Shown: piece by piece, positions 24,453 to 35,598 of the stretch
Numbering within the stretch: the first letter of the stretch is position 1
Layout of the letters: each line of letters starts with the position of its first letter
From: Pachyseris speciosa
Lineage: Eukaryota; Cnidaria; Anthozoa; Scleractinia; Pachyseridae
DNA: 64,000 nucleotides
Assembly: GCA_016490735.1 (NCBI GenBank)
Contig: JAEMWC010001639.1
Span: 7,501-71,500 of the forward strand
Direction of reading: 5' to 3'
The notes under the pieces: model-generated
The model's input: the letters and a program-made list of their open reading frames with translations, nothing else
Database searches by the model: none
What the model was told of the DNA's origin: nothing
Program-made: the position numbers and the translations under genes

Positions 24453-24553
24453 AATTGTGTTGTACTGTACACGCAAGATGCATGGTAATTTGCACAAGCA
24501 TGGAAAGCTTGTGCAAATTACCATGCATCTTGCATGTACAGTGCAACACAATT
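24453..24553. repeat. near-perfect hairpin, 47-bp arms, 7-nt loop
   Basis: 24,453-24,499 pairs with 24,507-24,553 with two mismatches, leaving the loop ATGGAAA. The palindrome is bounded by TA on each side. It is either a Tc1/mariner-type fold-back or a small-RNA hairpin. Confidence 0.8.
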
Positions 24554-24654
24554 ATCACAACTGCAAGGCAATCTGCATATTTTTATGCACACCTTGGGAA
24601 GAAAAACATATTGGCCAACAGATACCAGTCAAAAATTTGAAAACCAAAACATCT

Positions 24655-25375
24655 TTCTCTAAGGCCTTTTCGTGGTCTCGCTCGAAATTGAGCTGAGACG
24701 GTCGATTGCAAGGTTCGATTTCGTGAGCAAAATATTAAACCGCCGAGCTGCGTGCTTCTCGCCAGATCGGCAAACTTGTCTGGCCCGTGCAACAGAAATT
24801 TCATCGCCCCGAAGAGTTTCAGGATGGCCCACTGCCCGTACGTAAACCAGAGAAAAAAGCCCAAACCAAACAACAATGATCCTAACTAGAGAAAGAGACC
24901 GAGTTACATGCTGTTCGTCGCGTGAAGTTTACGATGCCTGCGGTCAGTCTTCATCTTGATTTTTCTAGTTCCTTGCAAGTGATTGTCGCTTGAGTTCAAT
25001 TTTAATTTGTGGATTTCTGGGTTTTGGGGTCCCTTGCCACCAAAATGTTCCTCTTAGGATAAATCTGTCGAACGAACGAGACAAGTGGAACCACTAAAAA
25101 TATGGTCGACAGCAGATTGACCGCTTACTTGTTGGTGTAAGGAGCCACGAAAGGAGTGCGATATATAAGCTGATCGCCGATTGGGCAGAAAAAAAATTCC
25201 TTGCCAGAAAATTTCCGCCCAATCACGAAGCTGGATTTCAATAGCTTCTGGAACGCGTTCGATGAAGAAATGTTCCCAGGGGCTCTCCCGTCCGTCTTGT
25301 AAACTTTCGCTCCTCCTGAATCTTCGTCCCAACCCGACTCTCTGCCCCTGGGTCTCCGAGGATGCGATAAACTTC
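24655..25375. repeat. large inverted repeat, right arm
   Basis: Reverse-complement partner of 22,080-22,795. On its outer side it runs directly into the repeat that is the target of the virus-like element (25,365-25,590). Confidence 0.7.
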
Positions 25376-25590
25376 GCCTAGCTGAGATGTGCTCGCTGAG
25401 CTTGTTCGCAGAAAAAGGGGAAGAACTTATGTGTCCAACCCTTTACATGGCTGATTAATCTGCACGTGACAGATAAAACCGGAAATTGCTTATCGCAATA
25501 CCGCTCCCTAGCTGTTGTCTACTGATAAGCTTATCTCTGGTCCCAACATAAATTCCATTATGTTCTTTCCGTAACATATATTGGCCTTTA
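25365..25590 (+). repeat. uninterrupted copy of the repeat that hosts the Maverick insertion
   Basis: This stretch matches 38,540-38,616 joined to 58,038-58,190: CTTCGCCTAGCTGAGATGTGCT...AACTTATGTG, TCCAAC (25,434-25,439), then CATGGCTGATTAATCTGC...CTGTTGTCTACTGATAAGC. TCCAAC occurs once here but twice around the 19.4-kb element. It therefore shows the pre-insertion structure of the same repeat family. Confidence 0.85.
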
Positions 25591-25836
25591 TATTGGGATG
25601 CCCTTCGAATAGATTAATTAGATATCGTAGCAATTTCGTGTGCGTGCCGCGACCTTCGCTTAGTGTACAGTAAATACGGAGATCGTGTGCTGGATTTTAA
25701 TGGCCACTTAAGTGGCATTTAATTGACAAAAATCACTAACAAGTTGTGATTACAATAGCACACTGATATAACGTAATTGTAAATCACTATGACCTTTTCA
25801 ACTCAGGAAAGAATAGGTGGGGGCAAATTACGCCAA
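25591..25836 (+). repeat. direct repeat, copy 2 (partners at 14,420 and 21,824)
   Basis: 25,585-25,655 matches 14,420-14,505, and 25,648-25,836 matches 21,824-22,012. It shows the join between the two repeat pieces that are found separately elsewhere in the window. Confidence 0.7.
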
Positions 25837-26639
25837 CAGCCACACTCTGTGGCAAACCCCACCAAGGCCGAGCACGCACGCAAAGCACACACACACACAA
25901 AATAGATTATCCATACATATAAGAATAATGGTAAGAATGATGGTAATCGGCACTCCAGCCCATGCGTACCGAGAACCGACTACTTCTACAAGTATTGAGT
26001 AAAACGTAAGAAATAACCTAAGAAAAGCCCGTAAAGGACAAAAAATTACGAAGTAAAATAATCATCAGGAAACATATCAGAAACACAAGGTCAATCTCTG
26101 ACGTGTTTCCGGTCTGTAAGAAAATTAATATATATATTTAGCCAAGCCTAAAAGCGGAGCTCCAAAAGCATTCTTTTTCTACTGGCATTTACATATAGTG
26201 TGCTTGTCATATCACCCATCTGACTTCACTCAAGAAACACACCCAATCCTGTAAAAAATAGTATGGAAAGGTGTTCTGAGCCAGTGTCACAGTGGATTTG
26301 GAACCCCAGGACTAGTCTCGCATTTTTCCATGTACATTTGAAATTGCACAACATACTTCATCAAACATCAAAAATCCCATTAAACATAAGTGCCAAATGT
26401 CATCCAAACATACCACAAGATTGGTGTGACCAGCTATAAATAAAATTAATTGAAAGACTGCATGCAGGAGAAGGAAGTCCAAAGGATGAGAAAGAGCTTA
26501 CTTTAAGTTTAATTTTAAGTTTTAAGTTTAGTAATACTTTGTCATGCGAATACATCTAAGTTGATGCAAAATAAAAAAGTGCATGACTGGAGAATAATTG
26601 GGAGAAAGTAAATTCCCATACAAAGAATATTATCTAATA
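25837..26639. other. no gene; retroelement-end-like scraps
   Basis: The phrase CTCCAGCCCATGCGTACCGAGAACCGA near 25,950 resembles repeated phrases downstream of the DIRS recombinase (31,135-31,265), so this may be a broken DIRS end. A (CA)n run lies near 25,880. Nothing else is recognised. Confidence 0.4.
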
Positions 26640-27071
26640 CAGTAATAGCCCACGTAATAAGAACCTGGGTTTTAAGAACCTGTTAGGCTAAAATTTTCAT
26701 TTTAAGCCCCCTCCACATAAGAACCTATTAAGGCTAAAATTTTAAGTTAGGTTCTTATCAGTGGGGTTGCTGTAAAAGTGTAAAGGTAGAAACTGCTAAA
26801 TGAGTTTCTTTGTTATGTTTTGTTAAGGACATATACTGTACCTGCAGTGAACTTCCTATAGGCATTTCTCTATGGTACAAATAAATGATTTATACTGTAT
26901 TATGAGATGATATTTATCATATATATAGTATATTCAGATAAAATTCATATGAAACTATAAGAACCTATTTTAAGAACCTTGGTAGCCTAAATTTGCTTTA
27001 AGTACCATTTATATAAGAACCTATTTAGGCTAAATTGGAAAATTCAGGTTCTTATACGTGGGCTATTACTG
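26640..27071. mobile_element. 432-bp MITE with TA target duplication
   Basis: The ends CAGTAATAGCCCACGTAATAAGAACCTG and CAGGTTCTTATACGTGGGCTATTACTG are inverted repeats flanked by TA on both sides (26,638-26,639 and 27,072-27,073). The interior repeats an AAGAACCTATT/AGGCTAAA unit several times in both orientations. TA flanks suggest mobilisation by a Tc1/mariner-type transposase. Confidence 0.8.
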
Positions 27072-27084
27072 TATTACACATTCT

Positions 27085-27190
27085 AAAAACTAAGAGGTGT
27101 AATTTAAACGTGGCCGAAAACTATCCTATCATTCTAAAAACTAAGAGGTGAAATTTAAACGTGGCTCAAAGCTAACCTAGTCAAATTAAA
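27085..27190. repeat. ~51-bp tandem duplication
   Basis: ATTCTAAAAACTAAGAGGTG(T/A)AATTTAAACGTGGC occurs twice in a row with small differences. Confidence 0.7.
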
Positions 27191-27629
27191 TCGAATACTT
27201 GCCTCTTACAAGTCACCCCTGCTTTGAGATTGACACTAAAATTGAAATACAATCCAAAGCTAACCGAATTAAATTATATACTTGTCACTCACAAGCTACA
27301 TCTGATTTAAAATTGACACAAATAATGTAATAGATAGGACTTAGAACTGCTTAAAGAAGGTGCATGCATGATGTTCGATGGAACACCATTCCAGTCTGGT
27401 ATGTAGCGATTATAAAAAGAAAAGCTGAAGGCCATATATATATTCAGCCAGGCCAAGCCTAGAATCGGAGCTGCACACTCTCACCGAGCAACTTTGGGCC
27501 AGTTTAATTTGTGTCCAAAACAATTGAGTAGCAGCAGAGAAAACGAAGAGTTTTCGATAGCAAACGTTTGCAAAAAAAAATACAGACATTCGTGAGTCCT
27601 AACTACTTTCAGATGAAAGCGTAACGAAA

Positions 27630-28055
27630 TTCAAAGCGGATAAAAAAAGACACCACAAGGAAACAAAGTACGATGCGAGTGTTTTGCTGGAAGAAGGAGA
27701 AGGTGGAGAAATTAAACAAGACTAGCTTGTAATTAAAATAGCTTGTACTGATTAATCTAGAAAACTCGGTATTTATTTTGACATAAATGCCCGTAGAAAA
27801 GACAATAAAGGGTAAAAACTGATCGTTAAGAGCAGTCAACAGGAATTAACCGCGGTTCAGAAACAACAGAACAAACTTAAGTATTACAAGAAAACAAAGC
27901 ACAATACGAATAATATTTCTTCCAAGATTGTTGGAGAAGGTGGAGAAATTAGACAAGTAACAAAATTGCTTAGCAATTTTGACATAAATGTCCGTACAAA
28001 AGACAAAAAAGAGGTCCACACCTGATCGTTTAGAGCAGTCAACAGGAATCACTGA
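27630..28055. repeat. diverged ~210-bp tandem duplication
   Basis: Two adjacent blocks share the same order of landmarks: CAAGGAAACAAAG / CAAGAAAACAAAG, GGAGAAGGTGGAGAAATTA, TTTTGACATAAATG(C/T)CCGTA, GATCGTT(T)A(A/G)AGCAGTCAACAGGAAT. Neither has a supported protein. Confidence 0.55.
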
Positions 28056-29586
28056 GGCAGCAATCACTCGGAACGCGACAGAGCTGAATAATAGCGCCAT
28101 TTCCCACGAAATCTTTCCTTGGCTGACACAAAACGCTAAAGAGGTTTGATAGTTTTACTGTTACTTACCATGTCTTCCGAAGAACCTTCTTCAATTAATA
28201 ATTCTCAGTGGCAAAGCGTCAGCCTGAGTTAACGAAGAAAGCGCTTGCCAAACCACACCAGCATTTCTCTCGCAGACCCGTCCACTATAAAATTTATTAA
28301 AGCCAGCCGAGCCAGTCAACCCATTTCGGTGTTTTTAACATCCACACGCTAATTCTTACCGGTTCAAACAAATTAAGACGACATGTTTATAGACGGCGAG
28401 ACTTAATATTTTTATTGTTTACAGGCCGCTTTCAACGAAGATCTCTAAAACGTTTTTCAAATGACGAGTGAAGTGCGCTGGTCTTTGACATTTTTGACAG
28501 CATTTTGGAAACTTTATGTCAGATTTTGAGACGTGCACCTGCACATGCATTTGATCGGCTTTTTTTTTTACTCGAGCTTGAGTTTCCGCCTTTAATCCTT
28601 AAATTTACGCGGACTCATTGTGATTACGTGTCATTAAGAGAAGGGCAAAAGTTTCTTAACGCTGTTGAGGTACCAAGGTCGAAAAACAGTCAGCCAAGCC
28701 GAGTAAAAACACTCGTTCGCTTCCAAAGAAAACAACGTAACAAAACAAACAAACAATCCAACTACTTCTTTGCGTCCAAAACGAGTACAGATGATTGTTA
28801 TTTATATCCATTCGAGAGAAAAATACAAGGTTCATTCCTGAACAAAAGTAACAACGATTTTAACCAAATGTTAAGCTTTTATTTATGTAATTTATCTCAC
28901 TGTCCTGCGCTGTGTTGTAGAGGTTTCTACCACTTGAAAATACGTAAGCTTCAGTAAAATAAAAACAAGCATCCATTGTCCAAAGAAAGAGCTTTTTCCA
29001 CAGAGTTTGAGCTACTCGTTCCTCCCATTAACACAGGTGAACTGTTAAGTGACCTTTCTTAGTGACATGCAAGATGTCGCGGTAAAGTGAAAGCCCTTGA
29101 AGCGTTGAATTATACTGTTTTCAACCGCACAATCGATCCAAGTTTGAAGCTTTTCTTGAGAAAAATCGCTCTTCCTTTCATCACTTGAAAACTCACCTTC
29201 CGGAGTATCTTTTGACAAGTTCTTGATTTTTTTAATCGCCTTTTTACACGTATTTAAAGACAAACTTCGATCGAAGATGAAGTTGTTTTGCTCAAAATGA
29301 AGAAACCAAGTGAATGTGAAATTACGAGCCGCAGAAAGCGCGCGAAAAATTAAGCCTCGATTTGGTTTGGGTGTCCCACACCTGGCTTGAGCCTGCGATC
29401 AAATCGAAAGCAAGTACCTGGTCAGCGGCCAACTTCAAAAAAGCACCTGACCTCGATGAGGTCTTAACTTGAGCCCGCGATATGGTCACGTGACACTGGT
29501 CAGCGGATATCTTGTTTTGACAGGTGTCAATTGGCTATAAGATGGATGTCCAGTATCAAAGATGTACGCTGGGTGTACATTGTAAA
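28056..29586. other. no gene supported
   Basis: The longest open frames are 150 residues (28,505-28,957, plus) and 72 residues (29,045-29,263, minus; ends near a Lys/Glu-rich helix). Neither shows a family motif, so I do not call them as genes. The stretch may hold host exons that cannot be recognised by eye. Confidence 0.35.
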
Positions 29587-30890
29587 CTAGCTGGTAGCCT
29601 GCGAAGCAGTCGATTCCTTGCCAGACGCTGCGCGAGAAGATTGAGCAAGCAAGCGGGCGAACGAGCGTGACACTGCGGTCAGAAAAAAAAAATGGAAACA
29701 AGCGGGGAGGGGGTGGGGGGGCGAAGGAATCGCCTGCAATCAATCCCACACATTTCACCAAACGCCGTTCGCCCACGAACGGGGAGAAATGATGCATTTT
29801 TATTGGTTAGTGGCTTGTCAGTCAAGAAGTAAATCAGAAATTTGACAGTTCATGCATAAATCCGACATCAAAAACACGACGAACTGAGGAATCTTTCAAA
29901 TTTTCTGTTCAGGAAACGTTGAATGATCTTTCGCAAAACGGCAAACAAATTCGTCTGAAACCGGAGCAAGACGCCTGCAATTTTACCAGCTGGCTTTGGT
30001 AAAAGCGCCATCTTATCTATCAGATACTTGCGAGAGTGAAGGAGAAAATTTCCAAAGAATCTGCCCGTGTTCTCGCGATCTGTCCACTTCAGAGCTTGAT
30101 TTAAATCAAATAATGGAGGCGAAATACATGGACTTGACTGCGAATTCGTTGCCACAAGCTTCCCTTGTAGATGTGGGAGCGGGAAAATTTCAGTTGCTAA
30201 CTCGTCCGCGGAAAATTCACTGGAGAAAGAGTTTCAGTTTTGGTTATTTCACCATTATTCGCTGTCGCTAAACGGTACTTGCTTCGCTAAATTCGATTTT
30301 GCTGTCGTTAACATACATCCACTTACGCTAAAAGCCATCATTTCCTACCGCTAAATTCCATTTGCTGTCGCTAAACACTTTTTCGCTATCGCTGGATGCT
30401 TAAAACTCCTTTCATGATCAGTGTCCTTAGCCGTAAATTACATTAGCTGTCGCAATAAATACTCCTTCGCTATCGCTTGCAAAAAATCATTTGCTATCAC
30501 TAAATTCCATTCGCTGTCGCTGATACTCCTTCGCTATCGCTAAAAGCCATTCACTATTGCTAAAACTTATTTGCTGTCGCTATAAATACTCATTCACCAT
30601 CACAAAAATTCACGCAGTATTTGCTTTGCCGGTTGTCAAAAAGATTTACCTGAGGTTAATTATGATTGGTTCTAATTTGACAGTTGGTGTCCCAAGGGAG
30701 TGCGGCATTTATCTGGGCGTACGGTAAGATGTGTGAGAATGACTGCAGGCGATTCCTTCGCCGCCCCACCCCCTCCCCGCTTCTTCCCCAATTTTTTGCT
30801 CACCGCAGTGTCACGCTCGTTCGCCCGCTTGTTTGCTCGAACTCCCCGCGCAGCGTTTGGCAAGGAATCGACTGCTTCGCAGGCTAACTA
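29587..30890. mobile_element. ~1.3-kb element with ~200-bp terminal inverted repeats
   Basis: 29,587-29,785 and 30,700-30,890 are reverse complements with indels (GCGAAGCAGTCGATTCCTTGCCA at the outer left end against TGGCAAGGAATCGACTGCTTCGC at the outer right; G-rich and C-rich runs face each other inside). The interior has no recognised protein but holds a degenerate minisatellite (30,254-30,605). Confidence 0.65.
30254..30605. repeat. degenerate TCGCTA-type minisatellite
   Basis: About 15 imperfect units related to TTCGCTATCGCTAAA / TTTGCTGTCGCTAAA, spaced irregularly by short A/T-rich pieces such as CCATT and ATACTCC. Confidence 0.65.
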
Positions 30891-31029
30891 GCTGGTCAGC
30901 TGCTGGGCCAGGTGGAGTATGGCTGCCATGTTGGATTATTATGATTATTATTAGGATATTATTAGTTATTGGGCAACACTACCGTCGTCGTCGTCGTGCG
31001 CGCCCACGAGCAATACCGCTAGCCATTTT

Positions 31030-31061
<32 letters not shown>

Positions 31062-31325
31062 AGGTATGGTGCTCCGCTTGGCGGCCCTTCGGGCCGCCGG
31101 AGCTCCGCTATAAAATGCGTAACAAAGAAAATCATCTCTCCAGCCCATGCCTGCCGAGAGCTGATAATTCCTACCAGAACTAAGTAACAAGCTAGGATAA
31201 TTTAATCTAAAGAAAAATTTTATGTGAACATCAGGCAGTTCTCCAGCCTCATGCCTGCCGAGAACTGATTATGTGGACATTGTAAACGTGTTATCAGCCC
31301 GTGACTGCAATAACCGCAAGCGAAC

Positions 31326-32245
31326 CTAATTAGCCCACGCAGTTGGCGATCGTATGTATAACTTAAATGCATCTGATTTCCAACGAGCAAGACCCCGAAT
31401 CTGCGCGTCAGACATGCCGTTTTCTGCTGCCAAACTAGCTGCACCAATGCGAAAGGAGTGCGATTTGTAACGGGAACAGTCTAAATAACAAAAAGCAAGG
31501 GTTCCTTTGAGCTGCCGCGTAAAGAGCTCAGTTTTGATGGCTGAGCCGTCCGCTAGGCAAAAAAGTGGACCAGAAGTGGGGCGTCTCGTCCGGCACCAGC
31601 GTAGTAAAAATTCAACAGGACAGAAGTGTACAGTCGATTCTCTGTGGATAATTATGGAAAAAGGACTCCCGGGCGTATGATGTTTATAATCCGAGATGAC
31701 AAGTTTGGCCGGCGGCCTGTACTTCATTCCGTGATTTTAGAAAATTGCAGAACGGAATGTCGACGTTTAGGGGTCTTGACTGTTAGTTCACCCACTCGAA
31801 AAAATCCATAAAAAGCCACGAGAAACATTGTTTGGAATAATAAAATCTGATAGGCAGGTGTGATAGTGTGATTTAAAGCCAGTACCAATTTATGTAATAT
31901 AGAGCGAGTGATAGGCAACCGTATGTCCGGTTTCGAGCAGAGCCTGCCTTGAGCAGTCATGATCTTTTGCACAACAAATGTTTTGGTGGGATCAGGGAAA
32001 GAGCCAATTTTATGGACATAGCTCAAGGCGGAAATGTAAGTCGAAATAGTAGAAGGTGCCAATGCTTTGGCCGATAAATAGGCCACAAAAAGTGCTATAT
32101 CGCTGACACTCAGTGGAAGCTGAGGGAAAGCGGTGCCACAATATCTGGTGGAAAAATCTAAGAAATGATGCCATGCTTGTTCGAACGTTTTGCGTGACCC
32201 TGGTGATATAGCAGAGTGCATTAATCGTGTTAAGTTAGCTTCCAA
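31326..32245 (-). pseudogene. DIRS-type tyrosine recombinase (integrase), frameshifted
   Basis: Two overlapping minus-strand frames (32,245-31,724 and 31,727-31,326) make one phage-type integrase. The N-terminal core-binding part is SRKTFEQAWHHFLDFS...STISTYISALSYVHKIG. Catalytic residues are visible as R in FFRVGELTV, H-x-x-R in SHSFRIGAAS and the nucleophile Tyr in FKLYIR. This enzyme inserts circular cDNA without target duplication in DIRS/Ngaro retrotransposons. It lies directly 3' of the RT-RNase H frames on the same strand, as expected. The frame break near 31,726 makes this copy inactive unless it is a sequence error. Confidence 0.8.
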
Positions 32246-33720
32246 TTCTGCGGTAGTAGGCTGCTAGGAACCGGTGTAGGTTGAACGTCTGCGTGCGGGA
32301 TAAGAAGCTTGAATTTGTCTACCTGTAGGCGAGACAGTAAATCACATTCTCGGTTTAAAATGCCTCGTATGTGTTTAGATTTGAAAAGAATGTTATATTT
32401 GAGACAATTGAGCACCAGTCTGCGAGTTTCGGTTCACGGGATGTCTGTTTGTTGATAATATCGACCACAGCGTGATTGTCCGAAAAGTAAACAATGCAAT
32501 GATTACACATAACGGCGCCCCAAATCTCAGTTGCCAGAACAATGGGGAAAAGCTCCAGGATGGTTATATTTAGAGATTTCCAACTATCCGGCCAACTTCC
32601 GTAAAACCAACGTTTGCCTAATACTGCGGCGTAGCCTAGAGAGCCCGCCGAGTCCGTATAAAGTTTAATGTTACTAGATGTGAGCCACTTCGCTGATAAG
32701 AAAAACGATTGCCCGTTAAACGAATTTAGAAATTTGAGCCATAACAGAAAATCTTCCTTACACTGTCTCGTGAGACGAATGTGATGGTAGGGCTTACGCA
32801 CAGCTTTAGTCAGATCAATCATTCTGCGGAGAAATGCACGACCGGGAAGGACAACCGAGCATGCAAAGTTCAATAGCCCTATAAGCGACTGTAGTTCCTT
32901 GAGGGTTACACTGTGTTTGCTATAAAAATCCGTTAACAAGCCCCGGCAACGTTCGAGCTTATCCTCCGGCAAACGGGCATGCGTGTTAATTGGGTCAAGA
33001 GTGATCCCAGCAAATTGTAAACAAGTCGCGCAGGACCGACGGTTTTCTCATCTGCGATAGGCACACCGCTGCACATGTTGATAAAGTTGTCTAAATCCCT
33101 ATGACACTTGTCTCGCGAAAGTGCTAAAAACAGCGGAAAATCGTCTAAGATATGTATGATAGCGGAAGCTTGCAATTTGGTTGTCGCAACCCATTCGAGC
33201 GCAGTGCTAAAGGTCTCAAATATGTTGCACGAAGACGAACAACCCATTGGAAGGCAACGATCAAAATAGAATTTACCCTGCCATTCTAAACCGAGCAAGT
33301 CAAAGTCTCGAGGGTGAAGAGGTATTATGCGAAAAGCCGTCTTAATGTCGGTCTTCGCAAGGAAACATCCAGCACCCAAGGAGCTGATTTGCTTAATCGC
33401 GTCATTTATAGTAGCGTAGTGTACCGAAGCTAACTCCCTAGGAATGCCGTCATTGACAGAAGTGCCTTCCGGAAAGGACAAGTGATGTATGAGACGGAAT
33501 TCCCCGGAAGCTTTTTAGGAACCAGGCCAAGAGGGGAAATTCGAAAATTCGCAAAGGGAGGCGTGTCAAAAGGGCCAATTATTCGTTCTGACAACACCTC
33601 CTTATTGAGCTTATCATTAACTGCCAGTGGGTTGTCAAAAGCACTCTTTAGATTTTTGGAACGAAAGGTGAATTTATTCCCGAAATAGCGAATAGAAAAA
33701 CCAAAACGAAAACCATTCAC
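32230..33720 (-). pseudogene. DIRS-type reverse transcriptase and RNase H (several frames)
   Basis: Four overlapping frames (33,720-33,430; 33,481-32,933; 32,972-32,355; 32,415-32,230) follow one another. In order: RT finger (PFANFRISPLGLVPKK), palm (FLAKTDIKTAFRIIPLHP), MGCSSSCNIFE, the catalytic box as HILDDF, then RNase H (IKLYTDSAGSLGYAAVLG, SITILELFPIVLA-like helix, FSDNHAVVDIINKQ) and the C-terminal RGILNRECDLLSRLQ. The RNase H Asp (YTDSA), Glu (LELFP) and Asp (SDNHAV) are all present. The three or four frame breaks mean it is not expressed as one protein. It belongs with gag at 35.4-37.4 kb and the recombinase downstream. Confidence 0.8.
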
Positions 33721-33804
33721 GAGATAAGTCGCGATGACCGGATCATACCCTCTAAGGAGCAGTTCCAGCCTGCGCGGCTTTACTGGCGTTGGACCGCAAT
33801 TTAA

Positions 33805-35324
33805 GGTGCTATGTACCCTAGACTACTTTTTTCTCCAAAATCAAGCTCATGCAGGAGAAACCACCATCACGCAACTCGTTGCCATGAATGATGACAAACA
33901 CAATGATGTTTGAGTCTCTTGTTGCCATGGTAACAGAACAAGCTTTTGTCAGATGTCTTTAATAGTGCTTCCTCGTTAACAAGAAATGAGCAAAAATGTT
34001 TAGTCAGTGAGGCAAGAAACAATTTTTTTACCAATTATCTTTGTATAGATCTATGATATGAGCCTATACTTGTGGACTGACTCTTGTTATTTGCAGAGAG
34101 AAAAATCTTCAAAGTTTCACTTTGCCAAAAATGGGTGTTTTCTGCCTAAACCTACCATCAATTTTTCAAATGTTATGAAAGAACAATTCAACAGATTGGC
34201 TTTATTTTAGTTCATTCAATAGAAGGTTTGTGTACCTCTAATTTGGTCCCTAAAAAATTGATAAAAGAAAAATAATGAAAAGTAAATAATTGTTGCCATC
34301 TACAAATTCCATGCCAGTTTCAAATTTCAAACCTGCATAGGGTCACGAAAAAAATTGCTGTGGTCAGGTTTTGCCCTCTTTTCCAGCAATATCACAGAAA
34401 AAGTGTTTGTTACACATGGAGAAAAGGGAAAAAATCAAACAGACATGAAAGTGCACTTCTCCAGTAAAGTAATAGCGTACAGATGGGATGTAAACAACAT
34501 ATCAGCTTAAAAATGGTGCATAAATTAAAAGAAAATCTTACCTCGCAAACGAGCAGTCTGAACAAATCTTTTTTACGACTGAATCCTTTATTCAGAGAGT
34601 AAACATTACAAAACAGTTCTTCTGCTTCCAAATTAAAGAGGAAATTTGAGGAAAAAAGGCAAACAATAGCTCTCTCAGCTCCCTTTTTATCAGCAACCTC
34701 AACCAAGCAGCCAAACAGCAAGAATCTGCCCCCGTTGCATCCTGGGAGAGTCCACATGGGAAAGGCTCTTCCGAAACAATTTACCATTTTCTTTTAAGTC
34801 TCCGACCAGGCTTCAATCCTGCACCAAAAGTTGTTCGGGCACCTTCAGCATTCAATGAAACTTCCGCCAGTGAAGATTGGAGCGCGGTGAGACAAGGCAC
34901 ATCTGCTTTTAGGCCCCTTGTCCACGAACAACAAACTGTCAGCAGATTCAAGCGAGCATTCGAACAACGTTTGTTGTATTCGCAGTGCCAATAAGCGGTT
35001 CTTTGGAGTTGGCAAGGTTTAAGCCTTCTCAGCCCTTGATGATGAGCTCCGGCACCAGCAAATGACCCAAGACACAGTAATTAAGGGCAATTTTGACACA
35101 TTCCAAGGTAAATTCTGTAAATGATTCGGCCGACCAGAGAGTGAGTTCAAATGAGCCGAGTATAGCCACGTGATCATCTGTCACGTGAAAAGATGCATAC
35201 ATAACAATACCCAGTCCTCCATCAAAATCTTTGGAGAAATGTGGGATTTAATAACCCCAACCCCCAACTCACTTTTAGTAAAAAAGCTATGATTTCCATA
35301 CATTTTCTAGGGGACCATAGCACC
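33805..35324. mobile_element. 1.52-kb non-autonomous DNA element with TTAA duplication, inside the DIRS element
   Basis: The ends GGTGCTATG(T)ACCCTAG (from 33,805) and CTAGGGGACCATAGCACC (to 35,324) are inverted repeats flanked by TTAA at 33,801-33,804 and 35,325-35,328. Removing it rejoins DIRS sequence between the gag knuckle and the RT. A 125-residue frame inside (34,410-34,787, minus) has no transposase features. The TTAA target is typical of piggyBac-group transposases. Confidence 0.75.
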
Positions 35325-35379
35325 TTAAGTGGGGCGGATCCCTTTCTGTCCTCCCCAAGTGAAGATGTCTGCTGGATAC

Positions 35380-35598
35380 TCAGCTTGGCATGACACTGAG
35401 TTGCGGAATGCGTGGCACCGCATTTAAAACACGTGTGCTTGAATCGGCAGCCAGTACAGAATTCGCCGGAGTGAAATTTCCAGCAGACACCCCTGGGAAA
35501 GGAGAGGAATGGCCGTATATTTGCGGTTTTTTATTCCGCGGGATATCCTGTGGAGATTTTGATGTTACGTGAATGGCCTGATTCCAGAGTTCCCACAT
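35380..35598 (-). pseudogene. DIRS gag, C-terminal zinc-knuckle part
   Basis: One minus-strand frame reads CWKFHSGEFCTGCRFKHTCFKCGATHSATQC, a Cys/His cluster like those at the end of DIRS-group gag proteins. The preceding WELWNQAI text is in another frame, so a frameshift lies between them. It is separated from the N-terminal gag part by the LINE at 35.6-36.6 kb. Confidence 0.6.

Noticed and set aside
28505..28957. 150-residue plus-strand frame as a host gene
   Set aside because: It has no recognisable domain and odd composition; coding status cannot be supported from sequence alone.
34410..34787. 125-residue frame in the TTAA element as a transposase
   Set aside because: It has no DDE-type or zinc-finger motif and is far too short.
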